DNA of 64,000 bases from Clostridium intestinale DSM 6191 (GCF_900130055.1 NZ_FQXU01000004.1:248001-312000); one strand, 5' to 3'. Numbered from the stretch's first letter, positions 43,825 to 53,590 are shown. The notes: generated from the sequence alone by a model not told the origin. Numbers and translations: made by a program.

Positions 43825-44393
43825 TCAACTCATAACTTCTTTTATCTTTATATAAGTATTATGATATCTTTCTTTATTAATAGAATCTTTTTTAAATTCT
43901 ATCGCTTCCTTTGGACACCAATGTATGCAGGCTAAACAAAATTTTTAATTTTTTCTACTATCTTAATAGTTTTATCTTTTTGATTCTCAATTCTCTCTAT
44001 AAAATCACTTTTAGGATGTGGATAATACATAAACCACATATTTCCTGGCATATCTATTCCAAAACTTGCTGAAAGTTTAGTTCCTTTATTTTTTAACATC
44101 TCATCTATTTGATGAAAAGATATAGCCTCATAACTTCCATAGCTTGCTACCCCAAAAATATATGCACTATCATTTACTATTAGATTTTCAATAAAATCTC
44201 TGACCATATGAGGAAGACCCCTATAATATACTGGAAATATAAAACCAATAATATCAGAACTTATATCTTCTCTAATCTTCATGTTGTTCTTACATATCCT
44301 TATAAGCTTAGCTTTAGGAAGTTCTTCTTTTATATCTTTAGCTATTTTTAACCCATTACCTGTTCCAGTAAAATAATATATAGTAGTTTCCAT
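43825..44393 (-). pseudogene. EFR1-type flavodoxin-ferredoxin gene with internal deletion and frameshift
   Basis: The first 153 codons encode the flavodoxin-like half (IYYFTGTGNGLKIA as FMN phosphate loop, IGFIFPVYYRGLP) and stop at 43932. In the next frame, straight across that stop, the sequence reads CLACIHWCPKEAIEF and continues to a stop at 43825, which is the C-terminal ferredoxin half with the second CxxCxxxCP cluster. Intact EFR1 proteins are about 250-270 residues, so the first Fe-S motif and the linker are missing. Broken by a deletion that also shifted the frame. Confidence 0.75.
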
Positions 44394-44464
44394 ATTCTTG
44401 AGCTCCTAACTTCTTTACTTAGTTTAACTTTATACCTTTTTACCTTTAATGTATAATTTATAAA

Positions 44465-45763
44465 CTATTTTATAATTAGTTTATCCTCATTCTCATACAA
44501 AAACTTTAGCATCTTTATATTAATATCAGCCAAGTTTTTATATTTATTGAATTTACTAAAGTAAGCAATACAGACAATTTGGATTGAGTAAATAACATAA
44601 GGAGTTGCTTGTTTCTCTTCCTTGGTTAAGTTACACACACTATCATATCCTTCTATTATTTCTTTGAATATGATAAACCAAACTTCTAATTCTTTTGCTG
44701 TTTTTTCGGAGAAAGTTTCTGATAATATTGAGGTTGCTGCATAACATGGGTCAAAAATTCTTAAGTTTCTCTCTGATAATTCAAAGTCTATGAAACTTAC
44801 TAGTTTATCATCTCTCATAATTATATTACTTGGATTAGGATCTCTATGAATGATGTGCTTATTTAAATAAGGGTATAGTTTTCCAAACTCCTCATCATAT
44901 TTCTTATAGAAATCTATATGTATGTTCATGAGATTTTTGATATCTTCATGGGCCCCTGATGTTATATTTTTGATATCAGGTTCATTACATATTAAATCCT
45001 TGTCATACCTCTCTAATATCAAATGAAGTTGTCCTATTATTTCACCTAGATATCTTGCTTTATTTAAATCCTCATAAACTTCTTTGCTTGTTAAAGATTT
45101 TCCTTCAATTTTTCTTGATAACATGAAATATATGTTTTGATATTCCACATACTCCTTGTTGTTTGTTGTTTCTATTGGTATAGGCCCATCAAACCCAGCT
45201 TCATGTAAGTCCTTTGATATCAAGATATGTTGTTTTAATCCTGCTAGATTTATGCTTGCTTTTAATATAAACTTATCATCTACACCCCAAACATTTTCAA
45301 GTTTATTGCCATTAAATCCATATAAATTTTTAATGTCTGCATTTTCTCTTAAATCCCAGTTTAATAAAATCTTTTTTATTTGTTTTTCTGTTATCATAAC
45401 ATGTTCCTCCTGCTTTAAATTGATTCTATAAGGTTTGTTAATCTTATATTTTTTCATATATTCCTTAGGAGAACATCGATACTCACGTTTAAAAGCTTTA
45501 AAAAATCCTGCATAAGTATCAAATCCATAACTTAATGCAACATCTATAATCTTCTCTCCCAAACTTATTTCATATATTGCACTATGAAGTTTTCTTTTTA
45601 AGATATACTTATTTACAGGTATACCTATCCCCTTTTGAAATAAGTGATAGTAATGAAATATTGAAAATCCTGATTTTTTAGATAATTCCTCTGCTGATAT
45701 CTCAGACTTCAAATTATCTTCAATATAATCAATGCTATCTTGAAGAATATCTAAATAGTTCAT
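44465..45763 (-). CDS. AraC-type HTH fused to an aminoglycoside phosphotransferase-like kinase
   Basis: 432 residues. Residues about 5-105 form a complete AraC double HTH (ISAEELSKKSGFSIFHYYHLF, then IIDVALSYGFDTYAGFFKAFKREYRCSPKEY). Residues about 125-432 form an APH/choline kinase-like domain with Lys168, catalytic HRDPNPSN (306-313) and metal-binding DFE (326-328). An internal ATG at 45397 (codon 123) is preceded by a perfect CAGGAGGAA, so the kinase may also be made alone. Starts after AAAGGAGGCCCAT. Substrate of the kinase and target genes are unknown. Confidence 0.82.
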   Translation of the reverse strand: MNYLDILQDSIDYIEDNLKSEISAEELSKKSGFSIFHYYHLFQKGIGIPVNKYILKRKLHSAIYEISLGEKIIDVALSYGFDTYAGFFKAFKREYRCSPKEYMKKYKINKPYRINLKQEEHVMITEKQIKKILLNWDLRENADIKNLYGFNGNKLENVWGVDDKFILKASINLAGLKQHILISKDLHEAGFDGPIPIETTNNKEYVEYQNIYFMLSRKIEGKSLTSKEVYEDLNKARYLGEIIGQLHLILERYDKDLICNEPDIKNITSGAHEDIKNLMNIHIDFYKKYDEEFGKLYPYLNKHIIHRDPNPSNIIMRDDKLVSFIDFELSERNLRIFDPCYAATSILSETFSEKTAKELEVWFIIFKEIIEGYDSVCNLTKEEKQATPYVIYSIQIVCIAYFSKFNKYKNLADINIKMLKFLYENEDKLIIK

Positions 45764-45862
45764 ATGGGCCTCCTTTAAGCAAAAGTCACTTGCAAGCTTT
45801 TTTTACTAATATTATGATAACAGATATTTTATTGATTTGATTTCCTGCTTTGCTAACATAAA

Positions 45863-45912
45863 AGTAGGTTATCTCATAAAATGATATGAAAATCATCTAG
45901 AGATAACCTACT
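45863..45912 (-). terminator. Terminator after the 113-residue membrane protein gene
   Basis: 13-bp inverted repeat (45863-45875 / 45900-45912) followed on the minus strand by TTTTATG, beginning 1 base after the stop. Confidence 0.82.
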
Positions 45913-45913
45913 A

Positions 45914-46255
45914 TTAAACTTTGTAGATTCTATTCATTACGGCTTCTATTAATGCCACCAATATAATTGCTAATAATAATAGTATAGAAACATCATTTAG
46001 TAGAGCAATGGACACTATGATACACGTAGATAAAAAAACATAGATATATCCAAATTTTTTTTCATAGCTTCTATCTATTTTAATTAGAATAAGTCCACTA
46101 AGTAAATAGAATAATGAAACTAAAAACAAGATTATTTTTATTGAACTATTATTAGTCAGACTACATGGCATAAAGTTTTTAGTTATAACTAATTGGACAA
46201 CAGCAAATAACAAAAGAATATATATGATGCTTCTTATAACATGTACATATTTCAC
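45914..46255 (-). CDS. Small membrane protein, function unknown
   Basis: 113 residues from a GTG at 46255, preferred because GGGGTG stands 6 bases before it. Four hydrophobic segments with a short acidic-basic loop (DRSYEKKFG) in the middle. No family recognised. It follows the coiled-coil gene by about 30 bases and could be co-transcribed. Confidence 0.6.
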   Translation of the reverse strand: MKYVHVIRSIIYILLLFAVVQLVITKNFMPCSLTNNSSIKIILFLVSLFYLLSGLILIKIDRSYEKKFGYIYVFLSTCIIVSIALLNDVSILLLLAIILVALIEAVMNRIYKV

Positions 46256-46285
46256 TTTTATACACCCCAAACTTAAATGTACGGT

Positions 46286-47221
46286 TTAAATATCACCTTT
46301 AAAATCTTCCACTATACTTTTAATTCTATCATTTAACAAATCCATTTCTGTATTATTTACTTCAATAGACTTTTTTAATTCTTTTGTATTTCTTTCAACC
46401 ACTCTTAAGGTCCTATTAACATTGTTAAGTGCATTGTTTATTTTATCTTGTACCATGATATCTGAAAAGAAATTATCAAAAAAGATATCAGTCATATCAC
46501 TAAAATCTCCAGATACATATTTCATATCTAAAGATACATTTACATCATTTAATTCTTTTTTGAAGGATTTTACTAGATATTGTACCTCATTTAAAACTCT
46601 ATTTGCGTTTTCTATATGTCCACGTTTTATCATTGAGGTCATAAATCCTCCCCCAAGCATATCCATAGTTCCCCAGCCTTTAGCTGATTCAAATTCTTTT
46701 TTTGCTTCTTCAAGTACTTCTGTAAGAGACTCCCCTGCATTTATAGCTTCCTTTAATTCTTTATCTAAAACTTTAAGCGACGCTAGTTTTTCTGTACTGT
46801 TTACGTATTCTTGTTTTTTAAAGGAAGAAGAATTTAAAAGTTCTCTTTCTTTTTGCTTCCATAAAGCTTCATATTCCTTTACTAATTTATCATAATCTTT
46901 TATTTCATCTTTTAAGTTAAAAATACTAACTTTTACATTATTAAGCTCATATTGAGTACTCTCATATTTATGTTTTGCATCTAAAGCTTCAAGTTCTTCC
47001 TTTTCAATTTTCTCCTCTAACTTTCCAAATAGTTTTAGGAAAAAACTAACTGAAGATCCTTTTTCCAATTTTTCAACATCTCTCTGCTCTTTAATCCAAG
47101 CCTCTTTTTGAAATCCCTCTTTTTCTTTAAGTTTTATATAATCTTCTTCATAATATTTTAATTTATCCTTTTTACTTTCTAAAAGTAAAATCTTTCTTTT
47201 TAATTCTAATAATTCATTCAT
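46286..47221 (-). CDS. Coiled-coil protein, function unknown
   Basis: 311 residues, mostly heptad-like and rich in Lys and Glu. Coiled-coil segments cover about residues 1-50, 68-125 and 140-180; a glycine-rich interruption (GWGTMDMLGGGFMTSM) lies near 185, and another helix pair ends the protein. No signal peptide or TM segment. The layout suggests a cytoplasmic scaffold or stress protein, but no family is recognised. Confidence 0.65.
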   Translation of the reverse strand: MNELLELKRKILLLESKKDKLKYYEEDYIKLKEKEGFQKEAWIKEQRDVEKLEKGSSVSFFLKLFGKLEEKIEKEELEALDAKHKYESTQYELNNVKVSIFNLKDEIKDYDKLVKEYEALWKQKERELLNSSSFKKQEYVNSTEKLASLKVLDKELKEAINAGESLTEVLEEAKKEFESAKGWGTMDMLGGGFMTSMIKRGHIENANRVLNEVQYLVKSFKKELNDVNVSLDMKYVSGDFSDMTDIFFDNFFSDIMVQDKINNALNNVNRTLRVVERNTKELKKSIEVNNTEMDLLNDRIKSIVEDFKGDI

Positions 47222-47301
47222 CCAAATACCCCCTTAACTCAAAAAAACTATTACTTTTAATTTTATTATATATACTTTTCATATTATATACAATGATGTA
47301 A

Positions 47302-47324
47302 AAAACTCAGATATACTGAGTTTT
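47302..47324 (-). terminator. Terminator after the HAD phosphatase gene
   Basis: AAAACTCAG / CTGAGTTTT stem with a 5-base loop and T6 on the minus strand. Confidence 0.85.
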
Positions 47325-47340
47325 CACATAAACTATCAAC

Positions 47341-48159
47341 TTACTTAAGTATAAACTTCTCTATAACCTCAGCTAACACCCCTTGGTTATTATCATTTTC
47401 ACATACATAATCACAAGCTTCTTTCACTCCATCTACTGCATTTCCAGCTGCAACACTTAACCCTGCAACCTTAAGCATAGACATGTCATTGTAGTTATCT
47501 CCAACAGCTATAGTTTCTTCTATTTTAACTCCTACCATTTCTGCCAAATGAATAAGAGCATCCCCCTTATTAACCCCATACTTATTCAATTCTAAATATC
47601 TATTTGAAGAATAACTTACACTTATAACTCCATCTGTTATAGCTTTCATCCCTTCGCCAATACTCATAAGATATGGAATATCTAAACTTTGATATATTAT
47701 CTTAGCAATAGGAGTATCCTTTAAGAAGTCAATTGAGGCTTCCTTTAATTCAACAAATTCGTTATTTTGATTTATGAATCTATTTTTTTCATCTTCATTT
47801 AGGTTATATAAATAAACGGTATCTGGGGTATATATGTGAATACATACATCTTTATCAAGTCCATATTTAAATAATTCATCAGCTTTTTCAAAGGAAAGCC
47901 CATTAAAAAATAAAGTTTCATTACTAAAATTTTCAATTAAAGCACACCCATTAAAAGAAATAACATACTCATCTTTCTTTTGAAGTAAATCTAAGTCTCT
48001 TAATACATTTTGGATAGCCCAGTATCCTCTTCCTGTAGCTGGTACAAACTTTACACCCATTTCAGTAGCCTTTTTTATAGCTTCTTTATTTCTTTCACAA
48101 ATTTCATGGTTGTCATTTAGTAAAGTTTCATCTAAATCACTAACTATCATTTTATACAT
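47341..48159 (-). CDS. Cof-type HAD-IIB family phosphatase
   Basis: 272 residues. HAD motif I is SDLDETLLND near the N-terminus (DLDET in place of DLDGT), motif II is PATGRGY, the motif III Lys lies near NKYGVNKG, and motif IV is AVGDNYNDMSML. The large C2b cap lies between motifs II and III. Members dephosphorylate sugar phosphates, FMN or similar small molecules. Monocistronic with its own terminator. Confidence 0.92.
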   Translation of the reverse strand: MYKMIVSDLDETLLNDNHEICERNKEAIKKATEMGVKFVPATGRGYWAIQNVLRDLDLLQKKDEYVISFNGCALIENFSNETLFFNGLSFEKADELFKYGLDKDVCIHIYTPDTVYLYNLNEDEKNRFINQNNEFVELKEASIDFLKDTPIAKIIYQSLDIPYLMSIGEGMKAITDGVISVSYSSNRYLELNKYGVNKGDALIHLAEMVGVKIEETIAVGDNYNDMSMLKVAGLSVAAGNAVDGVKEACDYVCENDNNQGVLAEVIEKFILK

Positions 48160-48320
48160 ATAAATTCTCCTTAAACACTTTACTTTCTTCTATACTACTA
48201 ATTTACCACATAATCATAGTAATTCTTTTCTTTTTTTGAAATATACCCTATTTTAAATATTTAAAGTATATTTTAATTGCTCAAGCTAATTATAAATATA
48301 TATTGAAATAAAGTGAGGTA

Positions 48321-48818
48321 ATGCAATTGAAATTCTTTATTCCCCTACTTATTGTCTTAAATTTATCAGTAACCCCTGTTCCTGCAAACTCGCCAAGACA
48401 AACAGGCTCTGATGATATTATAAATGCATATGTTTTAGCTTATGAGGCAATGTATACAGGCGATAATGAAAAACGTAGAGACTATATTATACTTGACTTA
48501 GAATCTGTATATTTTACTGATACTACTTATGAACAAAGACAGCAAGCCATTGAGTACTTTAAAAAATTTAATAAACCAGTTTTAAGTGCCTCTCTATTCA
48601 AATTACAAGAAATTGGATTAGCGGATAAACGTGGTGAGATTAATAAAATAAGTGCAGATCTATTAATGATAACCTGCGCACAACCCTACACAGATGGCAT
48701 GATTATTGAAGGTTACAAGTGGACTGGTCCAATTGCTGCATATCAATATAAAATATATCTAAAATTTATAGATAATAAATGGAAAATTGAAAAAGTAGAT
48801 TTGCTGGGAATATCTTAA
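48321..48818 (+). CDS. Secreted protein, function unknown
   Basis: 165 residues from ATG 48321, or 163 from the TTG at 48327, which is better spaced from GAGGT. The N-terminus (MKFFIPLLIVLNLSVTPVPA from the TTG) is a signal peptide with cleavage near PANS. The mature part of about 140 residues has a DDIINAYVLAYEAMYTGDNEKRR helix and a C-terminal strand pair YQYKIYLKFIDNKWKIEKVDLL, as in small SnoaL/NTF2-like or DUF4829-type extracytoplasmic domains. The assignment is tentative. Confidence 0.65.
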   Translation: MQLKFFIPLLIVLNLSVTPVPANSPRQTGSDDIINAYVLAYEAMYTGDNEKRRDYIILDLESVYFTDTTYEQRQQAIEYFKKFNKPVLSASLFKLQEIGLADKRGEINKISADLLMITCAQPYTDGMIIEGYKWTGPIAAYQYKIYLKFIDNKWKIEKVDLLGIS

Positions 48819-48826
48819 TGTACATT

Positions 48827-48862
48827 AAATAAAGAAAGCTAAAAACTTAGCTTTCTTTATTT
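48827..48862. terminator. Bidirectional terminator
   Basis: AAATAAAGAAAGCTAA paired with TTAGCTTTCTTTATTT between convergent genes; A and T runs are part of the stem. Confidence 0.88.
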
Positions 48863-48870
48863 TAAAAGTA

Positions 48871-50007
48871 TTAATTCAATTTTTTAAGGTTAAATATAAA
48901 CAATATATATCCACAGAAACACATAAAAATGCAAACCCCAAGGGCTGCCTCTATAGATATATCTGCTGCTTTTCCAAGAAATACATTTCCACCTGCTCCT
49001 ACTAAATCTCCAAACATGGAAAATATGGATAACAAGGTGGCTCTATCAATATTATCTATATTTTTATTTTCAATATCCAATATTAGTGGTGATAGGATGG
49101 CATAACTCCCGCATATTAAAATTATAGATCCAACAGTTAATATTCCGTTAGATGTAAAAAGAAGCACCACGCAACCAGCTGTTATAAGCATATATAAAAG
49201 TTTAATGCTTTGATTTTTTCCGAATCTTTTGCTTAGCTTATACCCTCTAGCAGAACTCAATCTCACAAGCTGAACTATCACTCCGATTAACCCAAAGTAT
49301 TTAATATCAATTCCACTTTTTAAGTACTGAGATTGATTTAAAAATACACTTACAGCTTGAACTACTTCCCCTATTAAGGCGGCAGAAACCACTAACATTA
49401 TGATGTTTTTCTTTTTTAAAGCTTTTAATAAACTTTCTTTAAATTTTGGCTTAGTTTCATGTTTAACTTCAACATCTTTTATAAATAAAGTTAAAAGAAA
49501 TGCTAATCCATAAGGTATCATGGTCCAAAAAGCTGTACTATCAATAGATTTCCTTATAAGAAATGGTGATAAAAGTGAAGCAATTAAATACCCTGCTGTT
49601 GATGAAGCGTTATATCTTCCAAATACTTTTTCCCCCTCTTCTTCCTTTATGGAAGAATAAATAAGTGCGGAATCACATCCAGAAACACCAGACAAGGCTA
49701 AAGCCAAAAGTACTCTTTCAAATAAAAACATTTCAAAAGAATAGGCATTATAAAAAACTACTTTACTTAAAAGATAGACTAGATTTGATATGATTAAGGT
49801 CTTTTTATAACCAAACCTATCTCCAAACCAACCCCAAGGAATCTCAAAAATAATAACTAAAATCCATGATATGGATTCTATTAAAAATATATTAGACAAG
49901 GACAAATTCCTATTTTCCCTGTAAAGCACAGCCACAGGTCCATAGAAAACAAATCCTTGTAGAAATATAATCCCGTACATAAGATAAATGTTTAATCTTT
50001 TATTCAA
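48871..50007 (-). CDS. MFS transporter
   Basis: 378 residues from a TTG at 50007, chosen for GGAGGTG 9 bases before. Twelve hydrophobic segments in two halves separated by a charged loop (KDVEVKHETKPKFKESLLKALKKK). The loop between TM2 and TM3 reads GWFGDRFGYKK, the classic MFS motif A. Probably a proton-driven exporter; substrate unknown. Confidence 0.9.
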   Translation of the reverse strand: MNKRLNIYLMYGIIFLQGFVFYGPVAVLYRENRNLSLSNIFLIESISWILVIIFEIPWGWFGDRFGYKKTLIISNLVYLLSKVVFYNAYSFEMFLFERVLLALALSGVSGCDSALIYSSIKEEEGEKVFGRYNASSTAGYLIASLLSPFLIRKSIDSTAFWTMIPYGLAFLLTLFIKDVEVKHETKPKFKESLLKALKKKNIIMLVVSAALIGEVVQAVSVFLNQSQYLKSGIDIKYFGLIGVIVQLVRLSSARGYKLSKRFGKNQSIKLLYMLITAGCVVLLFTSNGILTVGSIILICGSYAILSPLILDIENKNIDNIDRATLLSIFSMFGDLVGAGGNVFLGKAADISIEAALGVCIFMCFCGYILFIFNLKKLN

Positions 50008-50294
50008 TTTTAATGCACCTCCAAAATTACACGACAAAAAGACCTTCTATTAAAAAGGCTTAAAAAATAATTGTAATTCTTTGGTACATTAAATCGGTCT
50101 AAACATTCTCTTATCTCCTCTTCATTTTATTATACATTTATAATATCACATTAAGCTTAAAATCTATATAGTATCTTTTAGGATACTTACCATTAGAAAT
50201 ACTAGTACTTGTTTATAGAAATCCACATGATTATAATAATCTATATCAAGTTTTTACTTGAGCAAATATATTATATTGATTGGAGATTTTATTT

Positions 50295-50822
50295 ATGAAA
50301 ACTATTGAAGCAATTGCCCTTCGTCAATCCACTAGAAGTTATAAACCAGAACAAATCAGTGAGGACGAATTACAAACTATACTTACTGCTGGATATGCTG
50401 CACCAGTTGGGATGGGAGCTTATGACTCTCTTAACTTAACAGTTGTTCAAAAACCAGATTTATTAGCTAAGGTTACTGAAGCTGCAGCTACATTTTATGG
50501 TAATCCAAAGGCTAACCCACTATATGGCGCTCCAACATTAATTATTGTATCCTCAACAGTTAATGAAAAAGCACCAAGCATAGGACTTGCAAATGGATCA
50601 TGTATAGTTGAAAACATGAGTTTAGCTGGTACAGATTTAGGACTGGGAAGCGTATACTTAATGGGAGCTGTAATGGCTGTAAACACCAATGAAGAACTTT
50701 TAAAAGAACTAGCTTTACCTGAAGGTTTTCTTCCTGTTTGTGCTTTAGCAGTAGGATATCCAACTAAACCTCTTGAAGAAAAAGCTAATAAACATCATAT
50801 AAAAACTAATATAATCAAATAA
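50295..50822 (+). CDS. Nitroreductase family protein
   Basis: 175 residues from ATG 50295 (TTGGAGATTTTATTT in front). FMN-binding RQSTRSYKPEQI at the N-terminus, the dimer-core segment LANGSCIVENMSLAGTDLGLGSVYL, and LPVCALAVGYPTK near the end are typical of the short, single-domain nitroreductases. It would use NAD(P)H to reduce nitro compounds, quinones or flavins. Confidence 0.92.
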   Translation: MKTIEAIALRQSTRSYKPEQISEDELQTILTAGYAAPVGMGAYDSLNLTVVQKPDLLAKVTEAAATFYGNPKANPLYGAPTLIIVSSTVNEKAPSIGLANGSCIVENMSLAGTDLGLGSVYLMGAVMAVNTNEELLKELALPEGFLPVCALAVGYPTKPLEEKANKHHIKTNIIK

Positions 50823-50827
50823 TAAAA

Positions 50828-50858
50828 AAATCCCTCTGAGTTCTTCTCTGAGGGATTT
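50828..50858. terminator. Bidirectional terminator between nitroreductase and motB
   Basis: AAATCCCTC / GAGGGATTT stem with A and T runs on the outer sides, between convergent genes. Confidence 0.85.
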
Positions 50859-50870
50859 AAATATTTCTTA

Positions 50871-51608
50871 TTAATTTTTAGTAGTTGTACCTTTATCATT
50901 ATCTACAGGATAATTACGAACTACAAAAATCTCTACTCTTCTATTTTTAGTTCTTCCATCTTCAGTTGAATTATCATACTTAGGCTTATATTCGCCATAA
51001 GCTCTTGTAGACATATGTGATGGATCTAAACCACCTACACCTACCATATAATTAAGTACGTTTATAGCACGTGAAGAACTTAAGTCTAAATTGGAATCAT
51101 ATTTACTATTTTTTATAGGAACATTATCAGTATGACCCACAATCTCAATTTCATTATTAAGTGTCTTAAGAGACTTTGCAACTTGATTAAGCAAGGGTTC
51201 CACATCTTTAAGTATTCCAGCATCTCCTGAATTAAACAATACAGCATCTTGTATTATTATATTTAATCCCTCACTATTGAGGTCAACCTTAACCTTATCT
51301 CCATATCCACTTGAGGATATTTCTTTTTCTATCATTGCCTTAACATCATTCATTTGGTTTTCTTCCTTGGTTTCATTAGTAACCACCTCTTCTACAGAAA
51401 CCTTATCTCCGCTACCTTCCATTACTCCATTTCCACCACCAAGAACTGAATTAAATCCTTGGCTTACACTCTTTAATTTATCTTGATCTATCTTGCTCAT
51501 AGCAAACATAACTATAAATAAAGCAAGTAAAAGTGTTAGCATGTCTGAATAAGGAATAAGCCATGTTTCATCCACGTGGTCTTCTTCATGATGTTTTTTC
51601 TTAGCCAT
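50871..51608 (-). CDS. motB: MotB-like stator protein with OmpA domain
   Basis: 245 residues. One N-terminal TM segment with the proton-binding Asp in YSDMLTLLLALF (near residue 22), a linker, and a C-terminal OmpA/MotB peptidoglycan-binding domain (IEIVGHTDNVPI, LSSSRAINVLNYM, KNRRVEIFV). It anchors the stator to the cell wall. It follows motA by 2 bases. No flagellar gene is in the window, so the pair may power something other than a flagellum, or flagellar genes may lie elsewhere. Confidence 0.92.
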   Translation of the reverse strand: MAKKKHHEEDHVDETWLIPYSDMLTLLLALFIVMFAMSKIDQDKLKSVSQGFNSVLGGGNGVMEGSGDKVSVEEVVTNETKEENQMNDVKAMIEKEISSSGYGDKVKVDLNSEGLNIIIQDAVLFNSGDAGILKDVEPLLNQVAKSLKTLNNEIEIVGHTDNVPIKNSKYDSNLDLSSSRAINVLNYMVGVGGLDPSHMSTRAYGEYKPKYDNSTEDGRTKNRRVEIFVVRNYPVDNDKGTTTKN

Positions 51609-51610
51609 CC

Positions 51611-52396
51611 CTATTCTCCTTTACTTTGATTTTCGTATCTCTCTCTATCCTTAGGTTCAAGCATACCAGAAAGCTTTGTTTCAATGCTCTTAGGGTTGTC
51701 CCCTGATTGAATAGATAAAATTCCTTCAAGTATTATGTACATTTTCTTAACTTCATCAGCTGATTTTCTTTTAAGTCTAGTTGCAAATGGGTGGAAAATT
51801 ACATATCCAAAGAAAATACCATAAAGTGTTGCAACGAAAGCTGCTGCAATCATATGCGCAAGCTTCTCTGTATCATTTAAGTTTGCAAGAGCACCTATAA
51901 GTCCAATAACTGCTCCCAAAACTCCAAGTGTTGGTGCAGAACCTCCCGCAGTTGTAAAAACAGAAGCACCTACACGATGTCTTTCTTCTAAAGAATCAAT
52001 TTCAATTTCCAAAACTTCTTTTATGTAGTCAGGGTCTATACCATCAACTACCATTCCTAATCCTTTTTTCAAAAACTTATTGTCCATCTTTTCTATTTCT
52101 TGTTCTAATGATAATAATCCATTTTTTCTAGTAGCCTGAGCCATGGTAACTATTTGACTAACTATTTCTATTGGATCTTCTCCTTGTTTATCACTAAATA
52201 AGGCTCCAAATATTTTAGGTATTTTAAGAAAATCCTTTTTAGGAAAAGAGTTCATTACCGCTGCAAATGTACCAACAAGAATTATTATTGCTGCCGCTGG
52301 ATTTAATAATACTGCAACATCGGCTCCTTTTACAATCATTCCTACAACTATTGCTAAAAGTCCTGTAATAACACCTATAATTAAAAATATATCCAT
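51611..52396 (-). CDS. motA: MotA-like stator protein
   Basis: 261 residues, four TM segments (about 3-20, 29-47, 150-172, 183-205) with the large cytoplasmic loop between the second and third that carries charged residues for rotor contact (SLEERHRVGASVFTTAGGSAPTLGVLGAVIGLI). Forms the ion channel with the MotB encoded downstream. Starts after CAGGGGGATAAT. Confidence 0.93.
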   Translation of the reverse strand: MDIFLIIGVITGLLAIVVGMIVKGADVAVLLNPAAAIIILVGTFAAVMNSFPKKDFLKIPKIFGALFSDKQGEDPIEIVSQIVTMAQATRKNGLLSLEQEIEKMDNKFLKKGLGMVVDGIDPDYIKEVLEIEIDSLEERHRVGASVFTTAGGSAPTLGVLGAVIGLIGALANLNDTEKLAHMIAAAFVATLYGIFFGYVIFHPFATRLKRKSADEVKKMYIILEGILSIQSGDNPKSIETKLSGMLEPKDRERYENQSKGE

Positions 52397-52633
52397 ATTA
52401 TCCCCCTGAATTGCTATTATAACTTACAAAATTAAACTAATTATATTATAACATTCCTATTTTAAATCAAAAAATCCTTTATCTAATGTATTTTTGTCTA
52501 AAAATGCTTATAAAATCTTAATTATATCCTTATAGCTCAACCATAGTACATTATTTGTTCTATTGTTATAACCAAATTAAAAAATACAACATAAACCTAA
52601 TAATATTTTTAACTTTAATTTACAAAATTTTCT

Positions 52634-53590
52634 CTATCTATAGTTTTGGATAAGTTTTTCTAATTCTTCTTTCGCATAAGCCCTTAGTTCTAAAGGTGAA
52701 ATCACTTCTCCATAACCTATAAGTCCTAATATATAGTCCTTGGCATAATCATATTTATAAAGATTTATGGTAGCTTTTATATACTCTTCCTCTTCTTCAA
52801 CTTTATAAACTTCAAAGTTCTTTAAAACATCATCATTGATTTTTTTTATCTTAATAACAACTGGATATTTTTCAACTTCAGAGCGGCTTTTTACAAACTC
52901 TTTATTACTTTTATTCCAATACTCTTCTAAAGAAAAGTTTCCTGGCAAAACAAAATCTTCTTCCAAAAGACTACATTCAAGTATCCTATCACATTTAAAA
53001 GTTCTTATCTCATTACTCTTTTCACAATAACCTATGGTGTACCAATCCATCTGCTTCACAACTATTCCATAAGGTCTTATATCTCTCTTTGATGAACCTC
53101 CTTTTTTATTTTCATAGCTAATGTTAATTTTCTTAAGCTTCCATATAGCTTCCATGAGGACATCAAGGGCGTTTATCTTGTTAAAAATTCCCCACCATGG
53201 AGTATCATCAACATAAAATCTTTTAGATATGTTGTTTATGTCTTTATTGATTTCAGCTGATAGACCTTTTTTCATTTTTAAAAGCGCATTATTAACCTTC
53301 ATAGCCATATCACTTTTTTTATCTGGTTTTATTCCCATTCCATTTAGATATAGGTTAATAAGTTCAGAGCCCTCAAAGTTTTTTATGCCAACAGTATAAC
53401 CTTCCACAAAATGAATTCCTCCATTAGGCCCAGTATCAGTTGTTAATGGGATTCCAGCTTCACATAGAGCATCAATATCTCTATATATGGTTCTAACTGA
53501 TGTTTCTAACTTATCTGCAAGTTCTTTAGCTTTTATCTTTCCTTTTGATTCCACCAAAAGCAGTATTGAAATCATTCTATGTAATCTCAT
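52634..53590 (-). CDS. WYL-domain (YafY-like) transcriptional regulator
   Basis: 318 residues from ATG 53590 (GAGGTG six bases before). N-terminal HTH_11 (MRLHRMISILLLVESKGKIKAKELADKLETSVRTIYRDIDALCEAGIPL in outline), a middle region with GPNGGIHFVEGY, then a WYL domain (RDIRPYGIVVKQMDWYTIGYC) and C-terminal extension. The WYL domain is thought to sense ligands such as nucleotides. Divergent from the oxidoreductase gene, which may be its target. Confidence 0.9.
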   Translation of the reverse strand: MRLHRMISILLLVESKGKIKAKELADKLETSVRTIYRDIDALCEAGIPLTTDTGPNGGIHFVEGYTVGIKNFEGSELINLYLNGMGIKPDKKSDMAMKVNNALLKMKKGLSAEINKDINNISKRFYVDDTPWWGIFNKINALDVLMEAIWKLKKINISYENKKGGSSKRDIRPYGIVVKQMDWYTIGYCEKSNEIRTFKCDRILECSLLEEDFVLPGNFSLEEYWNKSNKEFVKSRSEVEKYPVVIKIKKINDDVLKNFEVYKVEEEEEYIKATINLYKYDYAKDYILGLIGYGEVISPLELRAYAKEELEKLIQNYR

